A stretch of 64,000 nucleotides of DNA from Ailanthus altissimus (taxonomy: Eukaryota > Streptophyta > Magnoliopsida > Sapindales > Simaroubaceae): the NCBI GenBank assembly GCA_946807835.1, contig OX327705.1:17452501-17516500 (forward strand), written 5' to 3'. The notes beneath the pieces were generated by a model. The model worked only from the letters and a program-made list of their open reading frames with translations, was not told the origin of the DNA and searched no databases. The position numbers and the translations under genes are program-made. Numbering within the stretch: the stretch's first letter is position 1; each line of letters opens with the position of its first letter. Positions 42,460 through 53,626 of the stretch are shown here, one piece after another.

Positions 42460-43279
42460 TGTCGGAGGAATTACCATTCTTTCTGTGAAATTAGGTTAAA
42501 GAGAAGAATCTTAATCAAGTTTAACCTTAAATGCTAATCTCTTTGCACAACAAAATAATTAAGATATTAAGTAAAATAGTAAAAATATAAAGTAAATAAT
42601 CAAGAGCACAACGCAATCACTTATGTGATTCAGTCAATTGTCTATGTTCACAATAGATTCAAGAATCCTAACATCTTTTATAAACTCTCTAGAAAATTTA
42701 TAAAAAAAATATAATGAAGAACCTTTAAAATGATCTAATGTTTAGTGTACCCTTACATTTTACAAACAATGAACACTCAAATAGTAATTTCACCTTAGCG
42801 CATACAAATATTTAGTGTCTACTTAGTTCTTCCTTATCTTAGAATCTCTTTTAATACTTGATTTCAAACTAAAAAATTTATAAAGCTTATATATGGATTA
42901 TTTCGTGCTTACTAACCCTAATCTTATTTGAAATAAGAGTTTACGTATTTTAAAAATTCAAAACTTTCTAAAACTCAAATTCGTAGGAGAAACGGACTGT
43001 CCTTGCTCTGGCGCCACGGCAATGCGTCATGCTGGATTGGGTGTCGCGACATCCAACCCTAGGAGTTGCAACGCTCAACTATGCACTAAGTTCAACAATT
43101 TGTTTTTGTTTTTTTTTTCGTTTTTTCGAGTCCCGTTTTACTTCTCTCTTCATATCTTACACGTCTTAAATTTTTTCATGTGTATCCTACACATTCTAAA
43201 CTTCTCGTGACTCTCCTCTTTAATAATTTTCACAATTATTATTAAATAAAATTGTTAAATCATTAAATCTATAATAACA
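42460..43279 (-). repeat. Solo LTR of the 4.9-8.1 kb copia family
   Basis: About 820 bp, aligning end to end with 4,915-5,759 and 7,212-8,084 (start TGTCGGAGGA, then ATTAGGTTAAAG, the GTGATTCAG block and the TTTTTCGAGTCCCGTTTTAC block near the end). Heavily AT-shifted. It is absent from the matching position of unit 2 (about 50,260), so it was inserted after the duplication, or was lost from unit 2. Confidence 0.8.
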
Positions 43280-43298
43280 TCCCATATCTATATTTTGC

Positions 43299-43651
43299 TT
43301 AGAACATGATCATCACCATCAAAACAATCATAGTTGTCACGATGACTCGAGACCCAGATGACTTAATATCAGCAATACTGGATTTGTCAGAAGTCGGAGT
43401 TGGAGTTGGAGTCGGCGTCAGAGTTAGAGCCAGTTCCGGGCCAACGAAAACAACGGTAATTGCCAGCTTCTGGCCAAGTTGAGCACAATGCCCAAATTTG
43501 CCACAAATGTACCACTTCCTTCCTGGGGTGCTTAGAGTGATTGTGTCATTTTCAGTGGAGAGAGGATCGCTCAATTTTGGTACTATGCACTCCTTGAATT
43601 CAGTACCACTTACTTTAATCACATTGTGATCAGGAGGCATGTATTGGAACA
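43299..43651 (-). pseudogene. Phytocyanin exon 2 without exon 1 (unit 1)
   Basis: An open minus-strand exon preceded by an intact acceptor (TTTTTTAG). It reads FQYMPPDHNVIKVSGTEFKE, then KWYICGKFGHCAQLGQKLAI, a Pro/Thr-repeat segment (TPTPTPTPT) and a hydrophobic end. These are the second half of a blue copper domain (His of HNV, Cys and His of the ICGKFGHC region, Gln axial ligand as in stellacyanin-type or uclacyanin-like proteins), a cell-wall-type linker and a GPI-anchor-like tail. The duplication breakpoint lies in the intron and no exon 1 is present upstream, so it cannot make a secreted phytocyanin despite the clean exon. Confidence 0.75.
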
Positions 43652-44232
43652 CTAAAAAATAGAACTAAAAATAAAAGTAGAGTCCTTAACAGTTATTTCA
43701 ATCGCATTATTTTTTTGGTTTTTTAAAATATAACATAAAATTGAAAAACAAACCTTAATTATGGTTTGAGCGAGAATTAGGAAATATTTAGATCAAAGGA
43801 TGTTAGGTCTACGTTCTATAATTTACAAACATATTTTAAAAATAAATATAAAAATGGAAAATAGATTTTGCATATGAAAAAGCATTTTTTAATGTGTATA
43901 TATATATGTATATATGTATGTTTCCTTTCCAAATCTCTCTTTCTTTACTAATGTGCAAGTGTAAGAGGATTATCTTGGTTTATTGTGCCTTGATGAAAAA
44001 TGCAAAATATTAGTGACCTAAAATTTAGTAATTTGAAAGTCATTGAGTCGAATTTATTATGTGAAAGTGTTGCAAAGATAAAAATGATATTATGCTCTGT
44101 ATTCGAATAATTAATTGTGAATCAAATCAAATGAATGTGAAATGTGTCTAGGATAATAATGAAATATGAGTAAGGTGTCGTGCATATTTATAGTGTATAA
44201 ATCTATATTATATATGAAGTATGCATTAACCC
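43652..44232. other. Phytocyanin intron remnant to duplication breakpoint
   Basis: Alignable with intron sequence at about 50,640-50,980 in unit 2, including a TATATATATGTA run. It ends at the duplication junction. Confidence 0.5.
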
Positions 44233-45073
44233 ATATAAAGTGATTAATTTTTTTTAATTAGAGATTGAGTCTCATTTTAATTTATAATGCACAAAACAAG
44301 GACAAAAATTTAAGTGAAAATCATTTGTTTCGTGAGAAATTATTTTTTATGTAAAATAAAACTTAAATTAATCTTAATTTAAATAAAATAATAATTTTAA
44401 TTTATTTCTACCTCGCCGTGCCTTACATGACCCATGCATAAATCATGTTACTTATTGTAAATGGATTCTGTTTGACTGAAATTCACTTAAATAATTAATT
44501 TGAATTTAATTTTAATATGGGCTGTAAATTTAAAAATTACACAATATCGTAGGCTGAGCTATTTTGATAATAGGCCCAACTATTACATACCATCCAAATT
44601 TTTTATAATTATGGCTTTTCAATGACAATTTATTTATTAGTATCATATAGATCTCTAACTCCAAATGAGATGATTGAGATACCTTTAATATTTAGTTATA
44701 ACTATGTCATAATTCAATATTGTATCGGTAGTTTTTCATTTCAATAAGGACAATGGACTTAGCGACATGTTGACTGGACTGCTATTTCCTTAGTTAATTA
44801 AGAAAACATAAAAACTAAGGGATCTAGATGTTATTATCCCTTTCAACAAAAAAGGCCTGTATATCAACCTTGAACCCAAAACACAAGCCTACGAATTGAG
44901 AAAAGCGACTTAAGAACGAACGCAAGAATATTATATTACTCATAAAAGAGAAGATTGTCAAGAAGGATTATCCGAAGACGGAAAATCAAATCTCTCAGGC
45001 TTCGAAAAGGAATAATTCTCTTTCAAAGTCCAAAGAAACCTCAAGCAAACCTCCTTAGAGCAAATATTTTAAC

Positions 45074-45080
45074 ACATAAA
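45074..45080 (+). promoter_or_regulatory. Altered TATA box of HSP20-like gene 2
   Basis: The sequence is ACACATAAAAGCGAC where copy 1 has ACACATATAAAAGCGAC: a 2-bp deletion converts TATAAAA to CATAAAA. The surrounding 80 bp are otherwise identical. Confidence 0.6.
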
Positions 45081-45166
45081 AGCGACTCAGGAAATAGAGA
45101 GACATCATTCAGTGAGAATTACACAAAATCATCCTTCAGAAAACAAACAAATTAAGCTAGTCACAA

Positions 45167-45837
45167 ATGGAAAGCAAGCAATATAATTTCGAGGAGATCG
45201 AACCCTTCTGCAAATGGCGGAAAGAGGAAGAACAAGATGTTCTTGAAGTCCAGCTCGAAGGTATATCTTAATATTACAAATATTAATACATTTGCAAAAA
45301 ATGAAGACATTCTTTCTCTCTCTCTCTCTTTATTAATTTAACATTTTTTATTATATTGTTGTAGGTTTCAAGAAAGATCAACTGAAGGTCCAAATCAACA
45401 ACCTTGGTATCCTAACAATTAGCGGGGAATGTTCTCTTGATGAAAATCGGCGGGTTCGTTTTCGCAAAGAGATCACTGTTTCTAAGGACTGCAAAAGAGA
45501 TGAAATTCGTGCAAAGTTTTCAGGAGGGGTTCTTTACTTAACAATGCCAAAGAGAACAATTCTGCCGGTTGCCACACAAACTCAGCCTACACCAGCTCAA
45601 CAAAATCAAGAAAATGGGAAACAAAAGCAAAGTATTGATCAAGATAAACAGACTACTGATACGATTGCCGCTGCTGCAACACAATGCATATCTGGGCCAA
45701 AGTGTGCAGTTCCAAAGGTTGAAATGCGCGGAAAGACGGCTCTGAAACCCAGGGCATTGGCTGCTGTGGTTGTGGCGGTGGCTATTGGGGCATATGTTGC
45801 TTACAAATATCGAGAGGCTTTTCATGTTGAGGAGTGA
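45167..45837 (+). CDS. RTM2-like HSP20 protein with C-terminal membrane helix, copy 2
   Basis: Two exons: 45,167-45,260 and 45,365-45,837, with an intron of 104 bp identical to that of copy 1, giving 188 residues. The HSP20 domain and everything up to about residue 105 are identical to copy 1. Differences cluster in the linker (one Glu fewer, TTAQEQ to TPAQQ; R to Q; N to D; K to T; T to I; R to C) and just before the membrane helix, where LKLGALAA becomes LKPRALAA, putting Pro-Arg at the helix edge. The last residues change from RRAFHVDE to REAFHVEE. The frame is intact. Its TATA box is altered, so expression may differ from copy 1. Confidence 0.85.
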
Positions 45838-46109
45838 TTGTAACTGTTCTTGTGTATTCAATTTGCCAACCTCGTACTGTGATTCTTTCAGTCCTTCGAA
45901 ACATTTTAATCGTTGATGGCTAGCAACGTATTAAAATGAAATGTTCTACATTGTGATTTTTCATTTGGGTTTTCTTGCTTCCTGTCATTAAGTGTTGCTC
46001 ATGATTTTCACAACCTTAATTAAGGAAGGAGAAATAAAGCGAAATTTTAGAATATATTAACCTTAAATCTTGAAAATTAAAATTAGATAGCTAGTCTATT
46101 ATAATATTT
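45838..46109. other. 3' flank of gene 2
   Basis: Untranslated and intergenic sequence alignable with the 3' flank of copy 1 up to about 46,050, where the copia insertion block begins. Confidence 0.5.
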
Positions 46110-46575
46110 TAGTCAAAATTAGTGACTTAACAATATTGTATGAGTAAAAATTGTGAAGAATACTAAGAGAATAGTCACTTTGAAATCAAGCACGAATTGG
46201 ACACACAAAAGAGGAACAAAACAGAACTTAAAAACACAGAAAGGCGAAAGAAATTAAAGACTAGACATACAAGTCGCAGTGCCTTGGCGCCAAGAAGCGC
46301 AACATTGAGGTGCCAAGCTAGAGCTGAAGCACAGTATTAAGGTGCTAGGCCAGCGTGTAGCACTAAGTTTCAAAAAAAGTCCATTTTGGATGGTTGGCTT
46401 TGACTTGTTTGAGGGGGTTATTAACTTTTAAACATGTGGACTCTTATTCTAATAAATTTTAGAGTTTCTAAGGATATTTTACTTACTATATAAACCCGTC
46501 TAAACATAAAAAAGTCAAGCATCTAAAGTTTCAATATATAAACCATAAAAGAGAATAGATGAGCAAATCTCATAT
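46110..46575 (+). repeat. Inverted partial copy of the copia LTR
   Basis: Matches the reverse complement of the LTR at 46,678-47,582: the start TCAAAATTAGTGACTTAACA, the AAAGAAATTAAAGACTAGAC block with its GC-rich phrases, and ATAAACCATAAAAGAGAATAG. It ends about 100 bp before that LTR. The two are therefore head-to-head. Confidence 0.65.
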
Positions 46576-46677
46576 CTTATTAATTGAAGGAGTAGTAGTT
46601 TATATTTGGATATCATGAGAAGCTAACTTGCTTAAATGTAACCTTGTTCATGACAAAGCATATATAAGAATATAAAT

Positions 46678-47582
46678 ATACTGTGGTATCAAGTTATACT
46701 CTTTTGTTTGATACTTTTACGACATCAACTAAGATATAGCCTTGCTGTACTTTTATGCGTGTGCGGAAGCATAACTCACAAATAAGTAAGAACACAAAAA
46801 ATCAACACAACAATAAAGATAAAGAAAATAAACCACAACAAAACACAAGATATATATGGTTCGGCCAAAATTACCTACGTCCATAAAGGATCTATAATAT
46901 AGCTTCTTTCATTGATTTAGATCACTAAGTATCTTTTTACATCATCAATGATCTTAAAGACCTCTTAGTATCTCTAATAAGAACTTTTAAGTATCTTCCT
47001 ATATCATTATGACCTCTACAAGACCTCTTATTATCTCATGATAAGAGAATTTTTATAAAGAATATAAGAATAGCTCGAGCCTCTAGCCAAAAGGATTTAT
47101 GGTGTCTCTTTATTCACACAGAATAATTTTCACTCAAACAATAGTTCTACCCTAGTGCACACAACACTTAGTGTCTACTTGGCTCCTCTATTCTCTCTTA
47201 TGGTTTACATCTTAAAAATTTAGATGCTTGATTTTCTCTTGTGTTTAAAATGATTTATATAGTGAGTAAAACACTCTAGAAAATTCTAAACTTGTTGGAA
47301 TAAGAGTCCACACATGTATGAGACTAAAATCCTGTCAAACAAGTCAAAAAATGAGCCAAAATGGACTTTTCTAAAATTGGGTGCTGCAGGACCAAAGGGT
47401 TTTCCCTGCTTCGCCAGTGCTACCTTAGTGTTGCACTTTCTGGCACTAGGGTGTTGTGACCTCTACGTCTAGTCTTCAATTTCTTTAGCCTTTTTCGTGT
47501 TTTCAAGTCCCATCTTACTCCTCTTTTGTGCGTCTAACTCGTATTTGCCTATATAAGATTGTTGAATCACCAATTTTTAACA
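46678..47582 (-). repeat. 3' LTR of the defective copia element
   Basis: About 905 bp. Minus-strand start TGTTAAAAATTGGTGATTC at 47,582, next to the purine-rich AATGAGGGGATT. It carries a GC-rich block at 47,385-47,460. Confidence 0.75.
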
Positions 47583-48655
47583 AATCCCCTCATTGATTCA
47601 AAATCTTTCTTTATGAAGCTCATCAACGTTACCCCTCATTGACCAATGCTTACTAGTATTATCTCTTAGTCAAGTCTAAGACTTAACTGAGGCTCTTGTG
47701 ACTATGGTCTCCAAAGATTCTTAAATGCTAATGTCTAGAGTAGTCCTAATGTTGTAATCTCTCATGTCTCGAAGATACTATGACCGCAATCATTTAATGG
47801 CTGAAAACTTATTATTTGTCATGACTACTTTTCCTACACAATCTCTTTCGACCCTTACCACAACGTGAGATAATTCAAGAGCTTCTTTATGAACGGTTTC
47901 AAATCAACAACGTTATATTGATCCCATACAAGCACTTTTCTTTAGGCACATAGTCTCTATCTGTGCTTCTCACCCATCGATCCTTTTGCATCCTCTTTTA
48001 GTATTATTCTTCTGTCTTACATGAATATCCCTAATTCTTGTTTTAACAGTTCTGAGTCCACTAAGTTTTCATGAGATAAGGAAAAAAACTTATACGTAGT
48101 CACTCTCTTGTCTTTTTTACCAAGTAGTCTCAATCTTATTCTACCAATTTTTTATGATATACTAAAAGTCATATCTCTATCATTAATAAATAACTATTCT
48201 CTACGACTCATATAGAAACACTACCCTAGAATAAAAAATAGTTCATTCATCAAACACTTATTCCTCCAAAAGCTTTCATACTATTAAGTTCTTTACCTAG
48301 TCATCCAACAAATTTACAAATCATCCTTCCTTCTATTTTAGTCTTTTCTCTCTCCGGACTATCCTTTATTAAGTGCCCTACACATCTTTCGGATTTGCCC
48401 TTCAATCTTGATTGTTTTTTATTTTTTTGCAGTCTTTATTTTGTGTCCAATCCGAATGATTCTTCTAGTTAGAACCTAGACGACGTCATTTTCTTAGTAA
48501 TCTTCTCAAGAGTGATCTTTACCCCTAACAAACTCCTTAGTAAGGTCATCATATTTTCCTCTTTCAAATAACAATCTTCTCCATTTTTTCTTCTCTTATT
48601 TTTATAGGTCCCCATGGTTGACATCATTTAATTTGCAATATGGACTTCAACCTTA

Positions 48656-48667
48656 GCTCTGATATCA
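48656..48667 (-). other. Primer-binding site of the defective copia element
   Basis: The minus strand reads TGATATCAGAGC, one base from the TGGTATCAGAGC expected for initiator Met tRNA, three bases from the LTR end. Confidence 0.75.
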
Positions 48668-48670
48668 GTT

Positions 48671-49165
48671 TGTTGTGGTATCAATCTATACTCTTCAGTT
48701 TAACACCCCTATGACATCAACTAAGCCACAACCTTGATACTTTTTTATGCGCGTGCGGAAGCATAACTCACAAATAAATAAGAACACATAAGATCAACAC
48801 ACCAATAAAAATAAAGAAAATAAACCACAACAAGACACAAGATACACATAGTTTGGCCAAAATTGCCTACATCCACGACGAATTTATTATCTAGCTTCTT
48901 TAATTGATTTAGATCACTAATTATCCTTCACATCACCAATGATCTTACAAAACCCCTTAATAACTTTCATAGAGACCTCTAAGTATCTTCTTAGATTACT
49001 ATGACCTCTACAAGACTTCTTAGTATCTCTTCATAAAAGATATTTATAAAGAATACAATAATAGCCCAAACCTCTAGCCAAAAGATTATATGGTGTCTTT
49101 TTGTTCACACATAATTTCACTCAAATAATAATTTCACCCTAACACACACTACACTTAGTGTCTAT
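48671..49165 (-). repeat. 5' LTR, truncated
   Basis: Aligns with the first half of 46,678-47,582 in plus coordinates (TGTGGTATCAA..., GTGCGGAAGCATAACTCACA, the GGCCAAAATTGCCTAC region) and stops after ACACTTAGTGTCTA. Confidence 0.75.
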
Positions 49166-49899
49166 CTTCCATTCCAAATTTAAAGATTAAAACCTCTTAA
49201 TTAAGTGAATTTTTATTATATAACTTGAAACCCTGTGAATCCTGAAAATTAACTTGGATTGGTTATTTAATAACGAAATACAAAGATACATATGACAGTA
49301 AAGAATACTGAATTTTCAAGAATTATCTCCACATGATTTGAAGTGGTTAACAATTTATAATCTATGTTTAGGCTAGGAAATTGCTGCAGCTTCTGCTCTT
49401 TCAAACTAATAAAACTGTTTTGAAAGAATGAAAAATAAACAAAATTGTCCCTAGAATTAGGAGCAAACTATAAGGACAAAAAAACCTGCTTTTACAAAAA
49501 TGAAATTATTATAATAAAACAGTTCAGCAATAATGAATCGATGATCAGCCAAACTTTACTCGATAAAAATAAAAATTTGGCCTTCGTAAGAAACAAATTT
49601 CCATATACGAAAATATAATAAATCGTACTTTGTTATATTCTCATGAAGATATGTACTTAACGTATAGCTAAGTGACAGTTTTTATAATATTCTTTTAATT
49701 AATAAATGTAATAATGATATTTTAAGAATTAAAATCAATGTTATAAATCACAATTTCTCTTTAATTACAATATCAAATTTATAATTTATCATTCTTTTTT
49801 TCCTTCTTATGACGTGTTTTTAAGACGTGCAAATGCAACCATTTCTTTTTCATACTGAAACCATTTGGTCCATCACATACTTAGTAAATGAGAATATAG

Positions 49900-49913
49900 G
49901 GCAAAATGGCTCA
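49900..49913. repeat. SINE target-site duplication, left
   Basis: GGCAAAATGGCTCA, repeated exactly at 50,038-50,051. Confidence 0.9.
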
Positions 49914-50037
49914 TGCCTAGGGCATTGCTCAGGTGGTCGTTAAAGTTAAAGTGCACCGCATCCATATTCACCTGAGTTTGAATAAGAACCGAAGACTGGG
50001 TTGATTATTTAAGGTATTTAATTCCCATAAAAAAAAT
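49914..50037 (+). mobile_element. tRNA-derived SINE
   Basis: 124 bp including an 8-9-base A tail, flanked by a perfect 14-bp target duplication. The first part has a pol III A-box-like TTGCTCAGGTGG (tRNA consensus TRGCTCAGTTGG). About 40 bp on, GAGTTTGAATAAG resembles the B box GGTTCGAATCC. The corresponding place in unit 1 (about 42,250-42,270) has a single uninterrupted GGCAAAATGGCTCAGC, i.e. the empty site. Confidence 0.85.
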
Positions 50038-50276
50038 GGCAAAATGGCTCAGCTTCCTTTGGGAATAAATTGAAACAATTATAAAATAGATCCATAAGTA
50101 AATTATTTTCTTAATTTTTAATAAATGTAATACAAGACAATAAGCAGCTTATGATAAACAAAACATGCTGCACAACGATATTGCAAAGAATAATATAACA
50201 CAAGAAATTTTACTTTTGGGCGACAAACCATAAGCTAAAAGTAATTACTTATTCGCAAGCAACAGCTATATGTTGC

Positions 50277-51468
50277 TCAGACCATGATCATCACCATCAA
50301 AACAATCGCAGCTGCCGCGATGACTCGAGACCCAAATGACTCAATACCGAAAGCACTGGATTGGCCAGGAGTCGGAGTTGGAGTTGGAGTTGGAGCCGGT
50401 GCCGGTGCCGGGCCATCGGAAACAACAGTAATTGCCAGTTTCTGGCCAAGTTGAGCACAGTGCCCAGGTTTGCCACAAATGTACCACTTCCTTCTTGGGG
50501 TGTTTAAGTGATTGTGTCGTTTCTAGTGGAGAGAGGATAGCTCAATTTAGGTACTATGCACTCTTGAATTTAGTACCATTCACTTTAATCACATCATGGT
50601 CAGGAAGCGCGAATTAGAAAACTGCAAAATTAAAAAAATAATAATAATTCTTTTTTTTAAATAATTTAATAAATTATATAATTTATTATATAATAAATTT
50701 TGTACACATAAATTTTTTTTATAATATATTATAAATTATATAAATATTATAAATTTATTAAATAATGACATATAACAATATTAATTACTATATAATAAGT
50801 TACGTAATTCATTAAATTATTTTTATATATATATATGTATACTCTTTTAAAATTTTTCTTATTTTTATTAATGTGCCAACGTAAAAAGATTATATTGGTT
50901 CATTGAGAGTTTTGATAATTGAAATCAATATTTCTTTTACCTTAAAAAATTATAGAGTTAACTCATGGTGAGTTAGCCACACTCATAAATGATATAAATA
51001 TTGCCGTTACTTTAACTATGCTTGTGTCTTGAACAAAAATGTAGAAAACAATTCTTTCATATCTCTCAAATTCCTGTTAGTTTCAAAACTTTATATGCCA
51101 AAGTTTTTTCAAATCAGCATTGGACAGAGTTAAACAAATGTTTTTGGATTTATAAATCTTTTTTTAAAAAAATGTTTTTAAAATGTAATTTATTTAATAA
51201 AAGAAAAAATATAATTGATTATTTTAAAAAGTGAAGTATTTAATAAATAAAAAAAATAAAGATGAAAGTGATAATTTTTCTTTTATAAATTATAAGATTC
51301 ACCTAATTTGTCGCCAACATGAAATACTTTGTCCTTAGCCCAAGCTTGATATTCAAAACCAACTGTCCAGCCATCATCATCTCCAACAATGTATTCTGTT
51401 GCCATGGCAACTGTTGGAAGAACAACTGCAGCAATGGCAAGGATCACAAATCGATAATTGGAAGCCAT
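50277..51468 (-). pseudogene. Phytocyanin (blue copper protein) gene, exon 2 broken (unit 2)
   Basis: Exon 1 (51,468-51,303) starts MASNYRFVILAIAAVVLPTV, a signal peptide, followed by TEYIVGDDDGWTVGFEYQAW and KDKVFHVGDKL, the first half of a phytocyanin. It ends in phase at AAATTAG|GTGAAT. Exon 2 (50,621-50,277) has the acceptor and the conserved GKPGHCAQLGQKLAITVV, a Pro/Thr/Ala repeat and a hydrophobic GPI-type tail. It carries a stop right after the first two residues (VF, TAA, F), a one-base loss before EC and another before TPRRKWYIC. These lesions remove the copper-binding half. Phytocyanins are extracellular copper proteins of the cell surface. The upstream exon and promoter look undamaged. 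Confidence 0.8.
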
Positions 51469-51570
51469 TAATAACTGGAGCTTGATTATTAAACTGATTA
51501 AAATTATACCCACAAAAAAAGGTTAGGTATAAGCTCCAATTGTGTGATTATGCAAAGGGTTCTATGGGAT

Positions 51571-51580
51571 CTATTTATAG
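51571..51580 (-). promoter_or_regulatory. TATA box of the phytocyanin gene
   Basis: CTATAAATAG on the minus strand, about 105 bp upstream of the ATG at 51,468. Confidence 0.6.
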
Positions 51581-51599
51581 TAAATTATCCATGGAAATA

Positions 51600-53464
51600 A
51601 TCTCCATAATTTTAGAAACTGGCAAGCGTCGGAATTGAGGAAACTTTGATTATACATATGAATTGCTGTGAAAAGGAAATCGTACGTTGTTTGTATTTTT
51701 GAGTAAAGCCATGCAAAACGATCATTGTAACATTGTTGATTGTTACGATGTGTATATTCTTATTTTATTAGTGGAGTCAACCGAAAATTTTGTGATTAGG
51801 ATTGACTATTGAGATATTGTAACTTTTAATTTACAGTTGTGATATAACTACTAGAATTTTATGTAAAAGAGAGAGCAAATAGTAAATATTAACCGATATA
51901 TAAAGGTTAATATTATCGAGCAGTGTCAATTCTTTAATTCATAACTTTAATTCTATTCACAAACAAGGGTGGATACATAGCAGGTTCAGGGAGCATAAAC
52001 TCCCAAACCCCTAAATATTTTAAGAGAAATTGATAGCTTAGTCTTTTCACTTTTTTTGAATTATTTATATAATTCTTAATATTTTAAAAATTATTAATTA
52101 TATTTTATAGATATATTTTTAGTTACTTTTTTATATTATTTTCATTCTTAAAATACGATCATTTTCGTCCTTAAAGAACGTAATTAGTAATTTTTAAAAT
52201 GTTAGAAGTCTGATGTGTAATTCGACAAAAACGTAAGAACTAAAATGGCAATTCTTAAACTTTAATTATTTTAAAATAAATATTTTTAATATCTTGATTT
52301 CTAAAATTTTTAATATACTTAAAAATTTAATCTTTTAATATTTTAACATTAGCATGTTGACTTCTTTATTTTTTAGATTTTAGATCTGCCCTTTTTCACA
52401 AGATGTTATAGAATAGCATGTGTCAACAGTAAGTGAAAGACATTATACACCAACTTAAACTATTTCTGTTAATACAAGTATGTCAATTTTCAGTCATTTT
52501 ACGGCTTATAATTTAAACTTTAAACTTAAAACTTGTAAGACATATATATAATATTTACAAATTACAAATTTTAAGTTTCAAGTTATAAAAAGTAACGTAC
52601 CCGTAGTAATATTTCATCTTTCATCGTAGCTAATTTGTTCTCTTCAAATTGCAATAACATTTTTATTGCTTGCGGAAAAGAGAGAAGTGAAGATAATGCT
52701 CTTCCAATTAGCAAATTATTTCATAATCGAAAAAAGAACCTGCAAGATTTAATTATGTTTAAGAAAGTACCATCCATGTTTACAATGTAGTATTGAATTG
52801 TACATGTACTACTATTTTCATATAAAATTTATTGAAGAGATTTGTGTATGTTTACTGTACTACAAAAATTATGAATTATCTTGAATTTACAAAAAACTGA
52901 TGTTAAGATTTGTTAAATTAACAAATTAACAAAGTTAAATTTGACTTAAAGTAATTAAGGCTTAAAATAAACCTTGGCCATAAAATAGCGTGCAAACCAT
53001 TGGATTTGGATTACTTCACAAAGAAGAATAAGTGAAATTCAACAGTAGGGTATGATGATCAGAGTAAGGATTGATATTCTAGGTTAAATGCAAGAACAAA
53101 GATAAAAAAAAATAAATTGAGAGAAGGGTTGTATTATTGTATTGAATATGTGAATGATGATTTACAATGATTTATTATGTCTTTTATATAGGCTCAAGAA
53201 ACCTTACTCAATCCTAATCCTAAAACAAAAAAAAGAATCCTAATCAAATAAATCTTTCTATCTTAATAGCTATCTAAATAGGCTTAATACCTAACTGGGC
53301 CTAAATAATATACATCAAGAGAAGGAATTCAAAATTGGCCCATTATATACAATTTGAGCCTACGTCAATAACTACTAATTTATCAACACTCTACAATTAG
53401 TATATAGTGTACTAATAGTAGAAACATAATGTTAATATATATATATAGAGAGAGAGAGAGAAAG
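51600..53464. other. Intergenic, nothing recognised
   Basis: AT-rich with no supported gene. It ends in a TA/GA microsatellite at about 53,433-53,461. Confidence 0.5.
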
Positions 53465-53626
53465 AGCTGATCAAATGGGCGACGTCGCTCACAACTTGAT
53501 AGGTGATGGGGTATTATTTGGCACTGTTTGACACTGTGTGGCACTATTGAAACAGCGCCAAATAGTGCTAAATAGTGCTCCGTTGCTCGTCAAGTGGTGG
53601 GCGACATCGCCCACCTTATCAAATCG
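53465..53626. mobile_element. Small palindromic MITE
   Basis: A 160-bp insert in a TA-rich microsatellite. The first ~38 bp (TGATCAAATGGGCGACGTCG, then CTCACAACTTGA) are the inverted complement of the last ~38 bp (TCAAGTGGTGGGCGACATCG, then CCCACCTTATCA). The middle has a second inverted pair (TTTGGCACTGTTT and AAACAGCGCCAAA), so almost the whole element folds. The TA setting suggests a Stowaway/Tc1-like TA target, but (TA)n hides any duplication. Confidence 0.65.

Larger units (their letters stand above)
39910..44232. repeat. Tandem duplication, unit 1
   Basis: Homologous along its length with 44,233-~50,980. Contains HSP20-like gene 1 (plus), a solo LTR insertion, and phytocyanin exon 2 (minus). 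The right end lies in the phytocyanin intron, which is why exon 1 is missing from this unit. Flanks are diverged (roughly four of five bases alike by eye); the gene core is nearly identical. Confidence 0.8.
46678..49165 (-). mobile_element. Defective copia element with truncated 5' LTR
   Basis: Left LTR (46,678-47,582, the 3' LTR), a 1.1-kb interior with no readable protein, and the right LTR beginning at 48,671 but cut off at about 49,165. A primer-binding site adjoins the right LTR, so the element is minus-strand and its 5' LTR has lost the upstream half. The interior keeps the layout of the 4.9-8.1 kb family (purine tract, then similar leader-like phrases), so the two families are related. 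Confidence 0.75.
44233..50980. repeat. Tandem duplication, unit 2
   Basis: Begins at the ATAAAGTGATTAAT stretch that also opens unit 1. It is longer than unit 1 because of a ~3.2-kb block of copia LTR material (46,110-49,165 plus flanks) and a SINE (49,914-50,037). Confidence 0.8.

Noticed and set aside
43299..43652. A complete 117-residue protein gene
   Set aside because: It begins at a splice acceptor, lacks a signal peptide and the first half of the copper domain, and is homologous to exon 2 of the 50.3-51.5 kb gene.
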